Source of the DNA: VAZQ01 sp963817135
GTDB lineage: Bacteria > Pseudomonadota > Alphaproteobacteria > Rhizobiales > Xanthobacteraceae
DNA length: 64,000 bases
Assembly: GCA_963817135.1 (NCBI GenBank)
Contig: CAWFNG010000018.1
Location: 1 to 64,000 of the forward strand
Reading direction: 5' to 3'
The position numbers and the translations under genes were made by a program. Under the pieces are notes generated by a model. That model searched no databases, was not told the DNA's origin, and saw nothing but the letters and a program-made list of their open reading frames with translations. This document shows, piece after piece, positions 17,769-25,696 of this stretch (its first letter is position 1; each line of letters starts with the position of its first letter).

Positions 17769-19006
17769 GTCGCCTGCTTCAACCAATTTGAAAGGATTTA
17801 GTGATTCGCTTTTGTCGCCGCTAATGGCGACGGAGGCGATCATGGCTGCAAAGGAGATTTCGGTAAAGAAATATGTCGTTAGGCTGAGCGGCGAGGAACG
17901 CGAACGGCTTGAAACGCTGCTTCGGAAAGGCAAGAGCCCGGCGCAACGGCTGCTGAAGGCACGGATATTGTTGAAGGCGGATGTCTCGGAAGCTGGTGAA
18001 GGGTGGAGTGACAGCCGGATCATCAAGGCTTTGGAAACCAGCGTGTCCATGATTTACCGGGTGCGCAAGCAACTGGTGGAAGAAGGCTTCGATGCCGTGT
18101 TGAGCCGCAAGCAACGAGCGATGCCGGCCGTTGCACGGATTTTCGATGGCGAGAAGGAAGCCAAACTGGTTGCCTTGGCTTGTTCCAAACCTCCGAAGGG
18201 CCGCGCGCGCTGGAGCTTGCGGTTGTTGGAGAACAAAGTCGTGGAACTCGGCATTGTCGATCGCGCCAGCGACAGCACGATCGGGCGGACGCTAAAAAAA
18301 ACGTTCTCCAGCCCCATCGCCGACAGCAATGGGTCATCCCGCCGAAGGCCAATAGCTCGTTCGTAGCGGCCATGGAAGACGTATTGGCCGTCTATACGCG
18401 GCCACACGATGCCGATCGTCCGCTGGTTTGTGTGGACGAGACCTCAAAGCAACTTATTGGCGAAACGCGGGAGCTGATCCCGATGAAACCAGGGCGCCCG
18501 GCTTGTTTCGACTACGAATACGAGCGCAACGGGACCGCCAACATCTTCATGATATTTGCTCCGCTCGAAGGCTGGCGCCATGTCAAAGTCACGGATCGCC
18601 ACACCGCTGTGGATTATGCTCACGTCTTGAAGGAGTTGGCCGATGTCCACTTCGCCAACGCCAAGATCATCGCCCTGGTCCAGGACAATCTCAACATCCA
18701 CAGCAAGGCTTCACTCTACGAAGCCTTTCCTGCCGCCGAAGCCAGGCGTCTGGTCGAACGCTTCGAATGGCACTACACTCCAAAGCACGGCAGTTGGCTC
18801 GATCTGGCAGAGTCCGAGCTCGGCGTCCTATCGTCCCAGTGCCTCGACCGCCGCATCCCCGACAAACAAACCCTCATCGAGGAAATCGCCGGCTGGGAGA
18901 AAGACCGCAATGCCCATCATGCCAAGGCCAACTGGCACTTCACTACCCCCAACGCACGCATCAAACTCAAGCATCTTTACCCTTCAATTTGAATAAATCG
19001 GGCGAC
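17769..19006 (+). mobile_element. complete IS630-family insertion sequence, about 1.24 kb
   Basis: The ends form an imperfect inverted repeat of about 30 bases: left GTCGCCTGCTTCAACCAATT, right complement GTCGCCCGATTTATTCAAAT. Both are flanked by TA (17767-17768 and 19007-19008), the target duplication expected for the IS630/Tc1-mariner group. The interior is filled by one transposase gene in two frames. Ends, target site and DDE residues are all present, so the copy may still be mobile. To its right lies a DUF1254 remnant, to its left the chimeric gene. Confidence 0.9.
17842..18992 (+). CDS. IS630-type transposase made by -1 frameshifting
   Basis: The first frame starts at the ATG at 17842 (GGAGG six bases upstream). 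It encodes the DNA-binding helix-turn-helix part: SGEERERLETLLRKGK, WSDSRIIKALETSVSMIYRV, GKSPAQRLLKARILLK. It ends at 18366. At 18294-18301 a run of eight A gives the slippery heptamer A AAA AAA in the correct phase. A -1 slip yields KKNVLQPHRRQQWVIPPKAN and the catalytic domain: VCVDETSKQ (first Asp), ALVQDNLNIH (second Asp) and SWLDLAESELG (Glu), ending at 18992. This is the DDE layout of the family. An ATG at 17824 is an alternative start. Confidence 0.87.
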
Positions 19007-19038
19007 TAGGCGCCTTCGCGGATAGGGTTGGCCCCTGA

Positions 19039-19176
19039 TCATCTTACACCTTTCGCAGGTGGAAGGCTCCATGTGCCGTCGAGGATCGACGGATCGCTTT
19101 CGTTCGGCCAATAGAGACGCAGCATCAGGACGAACTTATCAGCTTGAGCGGGCAACCGAACTGCAAGCGGAAGCAA
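19039..19176 (-). pseudogene. C-terminal remnant of a DUF1254/DUF1214 protein
   Basis: The minus strand reads RLPAQADKFVLMLRLYWPNE, SDPSILDGTWSLPPAKGVR and a stop. This is the conserved end of the DUF1254-DUF1214 family (LRLYWPxE ... ILDGTWxxPxV). Upstream an in-frame TGA closes it after 45 codons, and no earlier part of the gene is found between here and 19452. The nearby IS630 copy may have taken part in its loss. Confidence 0.65.
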
Positions 19177-19521
19177 TCACAGCTCGATGACACGCCAAAG
19201 AAAGGGCACCGGGCAAAATAGAGAGACATTTATAAAAAAAAGAGTGAGCGATCTAAAGCCACGCGACCGCGGTATCAAGGGTTTGCGTTTCGGCCATATA
19301 CCGGCATCGATGCACTCTCCTTTTGGCGAGAGCGCTGTGACCGCGCGAACACAGATGTAAGATTCGCGCCTGTTCTTGAATAAGTCGTACGCTGCCCCAC
19401 GAGCGAGGCCATAAGCTGATTCCGGTATCCGTAAAGCCTTGCGGGGTCTGGCATGCCACGCTCTGCACTGAACGTCGTCCCCGGCGGGGGAGATGGTCAT
19501 GACGCGGCCGAACAATACGCC
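19177..19521. other. intergenic region before the porin-like genes
   Basis: No gene recognised. Short frames on both strands show no family-like sequence. It includes an A-rich stretch near 19232-19242 and presumably the promoter of the outer-membrane protein gene that follows. Confidence 0.3.
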
Positions 19522-20622
19522 ATGGGTCTCGGGAAAGTCTTTGCTTCGGCGCTGTTATCGGCGCGCCATCCGATCGCTTCGGCCGACGAAGGCGGCGTGA
19601 GCTTCTGGGTGCCAGGATTTTTCGGCAGTCTTGCAGCGACGCCGCAACAACCGGGCTGGACGCTCGCGAACATCTATTATCACACCTCGGTCTCGGCTGA
19701 AGGCGACGTTGCCCGCGCCCGCGAGTTCACCATCGGAAAATTTCCTCTGCCCGTTGGGGTAACCGCGAACCTGGGCGCGACCATCAACGCGCGTGGTGAT
19801 CTTGACTTTTTATTTCCAAGCTACGTGTTCGAACCCAAGGTTCTCGGCGGGCAACTGGCCGTGGGTGTGGTGGGGGCCTATGGTAAAGTCAGCACCTCGC
19901 TGGCGGCAACACTGGCGGGTTCGGTGATAACTCCGTTTTTCTCGCTCCCATTCTCGCGTTCCGACAGCATCAGCGACTCCGTCACAGGATTTGGCGATCT
20001 GCTTCCGATGGCCTCGCTGCGCTGGAATGCGGGCGTGCACAACGTCATGGTGTATATGACCGGCGATGTGCCGGTTGGCGCCTACGATCCGAGCCGGCTG
20101 TCCAACATCGGCATCGGGCATGGCGCTGTCGATGGGGGCCTCGGCTACACCTATTTCAATCCGCAGACCGGCCACGAATTCTCAGGCACGCTCGGCTACA
20201 CGTCCAACATGGAGAATCACTCCACCCAGTACCGCAACGGCACCGACCTGCATTTCGACTGGGGCGCCTCGCAATTCTTCGGCAAGAATGTGCAGGTGGG
20301 CGCGGTCGGCTATGTGTACCAGCAGCAAGGGGGAGACAGCGGCACCGGCGACAACGTCGGTCCCTTCCGGTCGCGCGTGGTCGGCATCGGCCCGCAGCTT
20401 GGCTTTGTTTTTCCCGTAAGTGCCTATACGCAGGGCTACCTCAATCTCAAAGGCTACAAGGAGTTCGACGCCGAAAACCGGCCATCGGGCTGGAATACCT
20501 GGGTCACCTTGGTGCTGTCACCCGCGGAGCAGCAGGCATCGAGCGCCGCATCGCGACGGCAAGCCGGCCCGCCCCCGCGCAGCTGCGCGAACTGCCTCGC
20601 AGCAGGCGGCGGCTCGACCTAG
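19522..20622 (+). CDS. outer-membrane protein of the SphA / phenol-degradation MetA family
   Basis: About 366 aa from the ATG at 19522; the frame is open to 19453 but that part is not protein-like. It begins with a weak signal (LGKVFASALLSARHPIASAD) and then shows the beta-barrel family pattern: GGVSFWVPGFFGSLAATPQQ, PGWTLANIYYHTSVSA, LGYTYFNPQTGHEFSGTLGY, TDLHFDWGASQFFGKNVQVG, GYLNLKGYKEFDAENRPSGW. Such proteins are putative channels in the outer membrane for hydrophobic or aromatic substrates. The last 30 codons (SPAEQQASSAASRRQAGPPP ...) are low-complexity and overlap the following barrel frame. Confidence 0.75.
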   Translation: MGLGKVFASALLSARHPIASADEGGVSFWVPGFFGSLAATPQQPGWTLANIYYHTSVSAEGDVARAREFTIGKFPLPVGVTANLGATINARGDLDFLFPSYVFEPKVLGGQLAVGVVGAYGKVSTSLAATLAGSVITPFFSLPFSRSDSISDSVTGFGDLLPMASLRWNAGVHNVMVYMTGDVPVGAYDPSRLSNIGIGHGAVDGGLGYTYFNPQTGHEFSGTLGYTSNMENHSTQYRNGTDLHFDWGASQFFGKNVQVGAVGYVYQQQGGDSGTGDNVGPFRSRVVGIGPQLGFVFPVSAYTQGYLNLKGYKEFDAENRPSGWNTWVTLVLSPAEQQASSAASRRQAGPPPRSCANCLAAGGGST

Positions 20623-21433
20623 CTGGACCCAAAATCAGGTCGGCGCATTTATCGGCACCAGCGTGTTGGCGGGAAATCTTGCCGAACCCGCTGTCGAGCC
20701 GGGCGCTGAAAATCTCTTCCGTACTCTCGTCCCGTGCGGGATTCCCTGCATTGCCTTCTTTCCGGCCGGCACCTCTAACGTCAGGACGCCATTCGCATTC
20801 AGCGAATCAAAGGGCGTCGTTACCGGCGGCGGCTTTCTCGGACAAACCATGCAGATCGGCAATGTCGTCGTGGTCGGCATTGAGGCCGATATCGCGGCAA
20901 AATCCGGCGAGGGGAGCACCATTCAATCCTCGCCCACGACCGTGGTCTACACACCTGCTGCTGCGGGCGTGACGGCCACTCGCAGTGAGCTCTTTACCGG
21001 CTCGATACGCCAAAGCTGGGATGCATCGCTGCGGCCGCGCGTCGGATTTCTCGTGACGCCATGGACGCTCCTCTATTTCACCGCCGGTATCGCCTTCAAT
21101 CATGTCAATGCCTCGTTCAGCTACTTCTCGACGGCGATCTACGCCGGCATTCCCGGTGGACTCGTCGATACGGTTGCGGGGGCAGGCACCCTTGAGAAGA
21201 CGCTGACCGGCGGGACCGTCGGCGGCGGCGCTGAATTCGCCCTGGGCGGAAACGTCAAAGCGCGGCTCGAATACCGCTGGTCGGAGTTTGGCGGCATCTC
21301 GTTCGACGCGCCCCTGGCCCGCACCTGTGCCGGCAACTGCTTTCTCCCCAACTTCGGGTCCACGAACGCCCGCGTCGACCTTGGCAACGTCTCGTTCCAT
21401 ACCGTGCGGGCTGGACTGGCGGTCGGCTTCTAG
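20420..21433 (+). CDS. outer-membrane beta-barrel protein lacking its own signal peptide
   Basis: Only the part from about 20624 (SWTQNQVGAFIGTSVLAGNL) looks like protein. It is an eight-strand Omp25/Opa-like barrel with VGIEADIAA, TRSELFTGSIRQSWDASLRP, RVGFLVTPWTLLYFTAGIAF, VKARLEYRWSEFGGISFD and a terminal strand VSFHTVRAGLAVGF ending in Phe. There is no start codon with a signal peptide. Upstream the frame overlaps the previous barrel gene in a different register. It may have been the second half of a fusion, now out of frame by one base, or have lost its 5' end. The TAG stop is made by the CTAG border of the hairpin repeat that begins at 21430. Confidence 0.6.
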   Translation: MPIRRATSISKATRSSTPKTGHRAGIPGSPWCCHPRSSRHRAPHRDGKPARPRAAARTASQQAAARPSWTQNQVGAFIGTSVLAGNLAEPAVEPGAENLFRTLVPCGIPCIAFFPAGTSNVRTPFAFSESKGVVTGGGFLGQTMQIGNVVVVGIEADIAAKSGEGSTIQSSPTTVVYTPAAAGVTATRSELFTGSIRQSWDASLRPRVGFLVTPWTLLYFTAGIAFNHVNASFSYFSTAIYAGIPGGLVDTVAGAGTLEKTLTGGTVGGGAEFALGGNVKARLEYRWSEFGGISFDAPLARTCAGNCFLPNFGSTNARVDLGNVSFHTVRAGLAVGF

Positions 21434-21597
21434 TGGTCCGATTCCGAAGTTCGCCGCCACTCGCGGCGCGTTCGGATGCGAACTTCGGAATTTAAGGACC
21501 ACTAGCAACTCTATGATTTCTAGTGCGGGTTTGAATTTGAAGTTCCTAAACGAGCTTGCGGCCAGTTATGATAGGAACTTCAAATTCACCGCACTAG
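21430..21597 (+). repeat. CTAG-bounded paired-hairpin repeat, unit 1
   Basis: Hairpin A (21430-21505, 76 bp) has arms CTAGTGGTCC and ATTCCGAAGTTCGC with exact complements and a bulge between. The linker is CAACTCTATGATTT (21506-21519). Hairpin B (21520-21597, 78 bp) has arms CTAGTGCGG and GAATTTGAAGTTCCT. Each hairpin begins and ends in CTAG. The CTAG at 21594 is shared with the next unit. Confidence 0.9.
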
Positions 21598-21760
21598 TGT
21601 CCCGGTTCCGACGTTCGTATCACTTTGCAGCACCCTCGCATGCGAACGTCGGAACCAAAGGGACACTAGCAACCATCTGATTCTAGTGTGGCTTTGGATT
21701 TGACGTTCCTATGAATAACTCGCGGCAATGCTGATAGGAACGTCAAATCCGCCACACTAG
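21594..21760 (+). repeat. CTAG-bounded paired-hairpin repeat, unit 2
   Basis: Hairpin C (21594-21669, 76 bp) has arms CTAGTGTCCC and GGTTCCGACGTTCG. The linker is CAACCATCTGATT (21670-21682). Hairpin D (21683-21760, 78 bp) has arms CTAGTGTGG and GGATTTGACGTTCCTAT. It has the same plan as unit 1, but nearly every stem position that differs is matched by the complementary change. It ends 51 bases before the mtgA start. Confidence 0.9.
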
Positions 21761-21811
21761 GCACGGCGCCTGGACCGCATTGTTTGGGTCGATCCACTTG
21801 ATCATGGTGAA

Positions 21812-22492
21812 ATGAGGCGATTTTTCTGGGCCGCGCTCATCGTGATGCTCGCCATCGTGCTGCTGCCTTATCTGTTGGTGCCGGTCTATCGCTTCATCAA
21901 TCCGGTCTCCACGCTCATGCTGTGGCGCTGGGTGAACGGGGCGCGGGTCGAAAAAAGTTTCGCCCCCATTAAGCGAATGGCGCCGGTGCTGCCGATCGCG
22001 GTCATCGCTGCCGAGGACGGCCGCTTTTGCAGCCATCACGGCATCGATTGGCAAGAGCTGCGCGATCGTCTGGAAGACGCTGACGACATCAGCGAAGCGC
22101 GCGGCGTATCCAGCATCACCCAGCAGACCGCGAAGAACCTGTTCCTGTGGTCGGGCCGCAGCCTCGTCCGCAAGGCACTGGAATTTCCGCTTGCACTGTG
22201 GATCGATCTCGTTTTGCCGAAATGGCGCGTGCTCGAAATCTATCTCAATATTGCGGAGTGGGGACCGAACGGGCAGTTCGGTGCCGAGGCAGCGAGCCGC
22301 TATGCCTTCAACAAATCGGCGCGCATGCTCACGGCGCGCGAGGCGGCCTTGCTGGCCGCGGTACTGCCGAACCCGCGCCGGCGCAGCGCCAAAAGTCCCG
22401 GACCCGCCGTGCGCCGGCTGGCGGCCATCTACCAGGCGCGCGGCGTCGCCCAGGCCGCGCTCGCCGCCTGCGCCAACAAAGGCCGCAGTTGA
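21812..22492 (+). CDS. mtgA: monofunctional biosynthetic peptidoglycan transglycosylase
   Basis: 226 aa, inner-membrane enzyme that polymerises lipid II into glycan strands. One N-terminal membrane helix (FFWAALIVMLAIVLLPYLLV) is followed by the glycosyltransferase-51 motifs in order: AAEDGRFCSHHGIDW with the catalytic Glu, GVSSITQQTAKNLFLW, RKALEFPLALWIDLVLPKW and VLEIYLNIAEWGPNGQFGAE, then AREAALLAAVLPNPRR. The length is normal for MtgA and there is no transpeptidase domain. The gene is followed by rpmF, a pairing common in this order. Confidence 0.93.
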   Translation: MRRFFWAALIVMLAIVLLPYLLVPVYRFINPVSTLMLWRWVNGARVEKSFAPIKRMAPVLPIAVIAAEDGRFCSHHGIDWQELRDRLEDADDISEARGVSSITQQTAKNLFLWSGRSLVRKALEFPLALWIDLVLPKWRVLEIYLNIAEWGPNGQFGAEAASRYAFNKSARMLTAREAALLAAVLPNPRRRSAKSPGPAVRRLAAIYQARGVAQAALAACANKGRS

Positions 22493-22595
22493 AGCAACAT
22501 CGATTTCAGCAGTCTGCTGGTATTGTCCGGCTGCTTATCCTATAAGCGCGCTTTCCGCACACTTCTCGCAATGTCTCGCGATCCGGAGTTCGACC

Positions 22596-22778
22596 ATGGC
22601 CGTTCCCAAGCGAAAAACGTCTCCCTCAAGGCGTGGAATGCGCCGCTCGGCCGACGCGCTCGCGCGGCCAAGCTATGTCGAGGACAAGGATTCGGGCGAA
22701 CTGCGCCGGCCGCATCACATCGATCTGAAAACCGGAATGTATCGCGGCCGGCAGGTCCTCAAATCCAAGAAGGACTAA
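22596..22778 (+). CDS. rpmF: 50S ribosomal protein L32
   Basis: 60 aa, beginning MAVPKRKTSPSRRGMRRS, the near-invariant start of bacterial L32. It continues HHIDLKTGMYRGRQVL, as in alphaproteobacterial L32, which lack the zinc-binding cysteines. It is a structural protein of the large ribosomal subunit. The ATG at 22596 has a GGAG sequence upstream. It sits 100 bases after mtgA and just ahead of a hairpin repeat. Confidence 0.95.
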   Translation: MAVPKRKTSPSRRGMRRSADALARPSYVEDKDSGELRRPHHIDLKTGMYRGRQVLKSKKD

Positions 22779-22811
22779 TTCACGCCTGCTCTCCGGCGCA
22801 GGTGGAATGGA

Positions 22812-22980
22812 CTAGTGGTCCGATTCCGAAGTTCGCCACCACTCGCGGCACATTCAGATGCGAACTTCGGAATTTAAGGACCACTAGCAACTCTATGATT
22901 TCTAGTGCGGTTTTGAATTTGAAGTTCCTAAACGAGCTTGCGGCCAGTTATGATAGGAACTTCAAATTCACCGCACTTAG
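22812..22980 (+). repeat. CTAG-bounded paired-hairpin repeat, unit 3
   Basis: Almost identical to unit 1. Hairpin 22812-22887 differs only by a few loop bases, the linker CAACTCTATGATTT is identical, and hairpin 22902-22980 ends in CTTAG instead of CTAG because of one inserted T. It has the same orientation as units 1 and 2 and lies directly after rpmF. Confidence 0.9.
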
Positions 22981-23025
22981 TGAACATCACCTCGTAGAGG
23001 TCCGCGTTCAAGGCAGCCGCCGATC

Positions 23026-23439
23026 ATGTATCTGATCGCCTTTCCGCTCCTGCTTGTTTCATTCGCGCTCTACAACATGATCCTTTTTATGCTCAATATG
23101 CCGCTTACCGACACGGCTGCGAGCATTCCGCTCCCGGATGACCGCCGCATGCCGCTTGCCATCGGCGACCTCCTCGTTCTGTTCTCCTTCCTGCTGCTTT
23201 ATCTCGAAGTGCTGAAATCGGCGCGGATTCCAGGGAAGTCGGTCATGGATCACTTGCTCGCTTTCATTTTGCTCATGGCGATGGTGGGCGAGCTTGCGTT
23301 CGTGCCGCGGGCGACGACAACCACCTTGTTGCTGCTTGCAGGGTTAAGCTTCATCGACGTGATAACCGGGATTTCGCTTTCATTTGCTCGCAGGTCGGCG
23401 AAGATCGTGGTCGAAAATCCTGACCACGCGCCGGTGTGA
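23026..23439 (+). CDS. four-helix membrane protein of unknown function
   Basis: 137 aa with four hydrophobic segments: LIAFPLLLVSFALYNMILFM, AIGDLLVLFSFLLLYLEVL, HLLAFILLMAMVGELAFVP and TTLLLLAGLSFIDVITGISL. The loop TDTAASIPLPDD is hydrophilic. Proteins of this kind are common in Hyphomicrobiales and remain uncharacterised. The ATG at 23026 lies 45 bases after a hairpin repeat, so its promoter may lie partly within or upstream of that repeat. Confidence 0.7.
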   Translation: MYLIAFPLLLVSFALYNMILFMLNMPLTDTAASIPLPDDRRMPLAIGDLLVLFSFLLLYLEVLKSARIPGKSVMDHLLAFILLMAMVGELAFVPRATTTTLLLLAGLSFIDVITGISLSFARRSAKIVVENPDHAPV

Positions 23440-23680
23440 GCGCTCGACTGCAAGCCGTTTCCAACGGGCGATAGCGGATTAACGATATTGCCGCGCCTGC
23501 GGCCGGAGCGAGCGGCCGACCGGAAGCCGGCGCGCTCGTCCGTCCCACTATTCCGGATTCAGGACAGCCAAAGTCTCTGCGCGGGCACGTCGCAAGGATC
23601 GTGCCGTAGAGTTGCTTGCGGTGACGATCCGTTCCAAGGTGAACTGGTAAGTGGGCGAATGCCGTGTCCGGAGGTGCGAC
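23440..23680. other. intergenic region, nothing recognised
   Basis: About 240 bases between the membrane protein gene and the ketopantoate-reductase-like gene. No protein-like frame, repeat or RNA was seen; it likely holds the promoter of the downstream gene. Confidence 0.3.
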
Positions 23681-24603
23681 ATGCGGATTGCAACCATGGC
23701 AGCGGGTGCGGTCGGAGGCTATTTCGGCGCGCGGATGGCCGCCGCGGGACACGATGTGGCGTTCATTGCACGCGGCGCGCATCGTGACGCCATGCGCCGG
23801 GATGGACTGATAATAGAGAGCACGCTCGGTAACCTGCATCTCAAGGACGTCCACGTTACCGATGACCCGAATGCGATCGGGCCAGTCGACCTGGTGCTGT
23901 TCGCGGTCAAGCTGTGGGATACCGAAACGGCGGGCGAGGCGACGCGCCCGCTCGTTGGCTCCAACACCCGCGTGGTTACCCTGCAGAACGGCGTCGACAG
24001 CGTCGAGCGCCTCGCCCCGATCCTCGGGACTGATGCCGTGATCGGCGGCGCGACCTATATCGTCACTACCATCGCCAAGCCGGGCGTCATCCGCCACACC
24101 GGTGCATACGCCAAGGTTCGCTGCGGCCCAATCGACCGGCGCCATGATGCCGTGCTTGCCGGCTATGTCGAGCAGATGCGGCCGCGAATATCGACATATC
24201 ATTGTCGGACGACATGCTGCTCGACATCTGGAAAAAATTCGTGCTGCTCTCGGGCACTTCCGGCATCACGGCAAGCACGCGCCAGCCGCTGGGCGTGATC
24301 CGCGATGACGAGGACATGCGCGCTTTCTTTTTCAAGCTGATGCACGAGACCATGGCGGTCGGTCGCGCAGCGGGCGTCGCGTTTGCGCCGGACTTTGCCA
24401 AAGAACTGGAGCAATCGGTAGCGGGTTTTCCGCCAAACATGAAAGCCTCGATGGCAAACGATCTCGACGCCGGCAATCGTCTCGAACTGGACTGGCTCGC
24501 CGGCAAGGTGGTTGCGTTAGGACGCAAATACGGCATCGCAACCCCCGCGCAGGAAGCGGTCTACGCCGTCCTGAAGCCCTATCGGATGGGCCGGCCACGC
24601 TGA
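23681..24603 (+). pseudogene. 2-dehydropantoate 2-reductase-like gene, frameshifted
   Basis: The start is the ATG at 23681 behind GGAGGTGCGAC. The first frame encodes the NADP-binding domain (MRIATMAAGAVGGYFGARMA, VDLVLFAVKLWDTE, NTRVVTLQNGVDSVERLAPI) up to AGYVEQM. Near 24171-24178 the frame shifts by one base. The second frame continues ADAAANIDISLSDDMLLDIW, KKFVLLSGTSGITA and the C-terminal helical domain with NRLELDWLAGKVVALGRKYG, ending at 24603. As one protein it would be about 306 aa, the usual length for the KPR/PanE family (ketopantoate to pantoate), though many family members act on other 2-oxoacids. The dinucleotide loop reads AAGAVGG where GAGAVGG is usual. Confidence 0.75.
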
Positions 24604-24619
24604 GAGACACGCAGGGGCA

Positions 24620-24785
24620 CTAGTGCCGCCGATTTGAAGTTCCTACAGCGATTGCCGCAAACTCATGAAGGAACTCAAATCGAAAAGCGGCACTAGAATC
24701 ATAGACTTGCTAGTGCCCCTTTGCTTCCGAAGTTCGTGTCAGAGGGTGCCGCCATGTATCACGAACTTCGGAAGCGGGGCACTAG
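24620..24785 (-). repeat. CTAG-bounded paired-hairpin repeat, unit 4, inverted
   Basis: The same design in the opposite orientation. A 77-bp hairpin (24620-24696, arms CTAGTGCCGC and CGATTTGAAGTTCCT) comes first, then the reversed linker AATCATAGACTTG (24697-24709), then a 76-bp hairpin (24710-24785, arms CTAGTGCCCC and GCTTCCGAAGTTCGTG). The right hairpin contains an ATG (24754) in frame with the following transporter gene. Confidence 0.9.
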
Positions 24786-25680
24786 TTTGCGGGACCAAAG
24801 CTGGCTGTGGGTCGTTTTCACCTTGATCGCGGCTGCGTCGCAGACCGTGCGCAATGCCACGCAGCGCGGTCTCACCGCGAGCTTGGGAACCGCGGGCGCA
24901 ACGCAAGTTCGATTTCTGTTCGGAGCGCCTTTCGCGATTGTGTTTCTCGCCGGCATCGTGATCGCTCTCGGCGAAAGCCTTCCGCGCCCGCCATTGATCT
25001 ATTGGCCCTGGGTGATTCTCGGTGCGTCGATGCAAATTGCGGCCACGGCATTGATGCTTGCCGCCATGAACGATCGCTCCTTTGTGGTCGTCTATGCCTA
25101 CACCAAGACCGAGCCGGTGCAGGTTGCCCTGTTCGGCCTCATTTTTTTGGGCGACACCGTCACGCCAGCTATGGCTGCCGCGATCATCGTCGCTACTGCC
25201 GGGGTGGTGATCATGGCGCTCAAGCCCGGCGCTTTTTCCAGTTTGCAGGGGACGCTGCTTGGATTGTGCTCGGCGGCGTGCTTTGCCCTCTCCGTGATCG
25301 GATTTCGCGGTGCCATCCTGAGCCTCGATAAGCCGAGCTATGGGATGGCCGCGACATTCACACTGGCGGTCGGGCTCATCATGCAAACCGTGCTGCTATC
25401 CGCTTATCTCGGGTTACGGGAGCGGAAGGTGCTTGCCGCCATCTTCGCTCATTGGCGGCCGTCGCTGTTTGCCGGCTTCATGGGAGCGCTCGCATCCCAG
25501 TTCTGGTTTTTGGCATTTGCGCTCGCGACGGCGGCAAGCGTGCGTACCCTTGCGCTTGTCGAGGTAGTGTTTGCGCAGGCGATCTCCCGCTTCGTGTTCA
25601 AACAGGCCGTGAGCTTGCGCGAGGGATTAGGCATCGCGGCGATCGTGGTCGGCGTGGCGCTGCTGCTGTGGCAGGGGTAA
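24754..25680 (+). CDS. EamA/DMT-family membrane transporter
   Basis: Ten predicted membrane helices in two homologous halves, typical of the drug/metabolite transporter superfamily. Examples are ATQVRFLFGAPFAIVFLAGI, FVVVYAYTKTEPVQVALFGL, AAAIIVATAGVVIMAL, GTLLGLCSAACFALSVIGFR, RTLALVEVVFAQAISRFVFK and GIAAIVVGVALLLWQ. The substrate cannot be told. The start is uncertain and unusual: the ATG at 24754 lies inside the loop of a hairpin repeat, and a TTG at 24787 just after the repeat also fits. Protein-like sequence begins near DQSWLWVVFTLIAAASQTVR. The repeat seems to have replaced or extended the original 5' end. Confidence 0.75.
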   Translation: MYHELRKRGTSLRDQSWLWVVFTLIAAASQTVRNATQRGLTASLGTAGATQVRFLFGAPFAIVFLAGIVIALGESLPRPPLIYWPWVILGASMQIAATALMLAAMNDRSFVVVYAYTKTEPVQVALFGLIFLGDTVTPAMAAAIIVATAGVVIMALKPGAFSSLQGTLLGLCSAACFALSVIGFRGAILSLDKPSYGMAATFTLAVGLIMQTVLLSAYLGLRERKVLAAIFAHWRPSLFAGFMGALASQFWFLAFALATAASVRTLALVEVVFAQAISRFVFKQAVSLREGLGIAAIVVGVALLLWQG

Positions 25681-25696
25681 GTGCGGCTGGAAAACC

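Noticed and set aside
17769..19006. The IS630 copy as the source of the CTAG hairpins
   Set aside because: Its ends happen to give CTAGTCGCC with the flanking target base, but neither the stem sequences nor the spacing match the hairpin family, and the CTAG there is only the TA duplication in context.
21506..21519. The hairpin-pair linker as a CRISPR spacer or attachment site
   Set aside because: The linkers are conserved between units rather than variable, and the flanking hairpins are not direct repeats, so it is not CRISPR-like.
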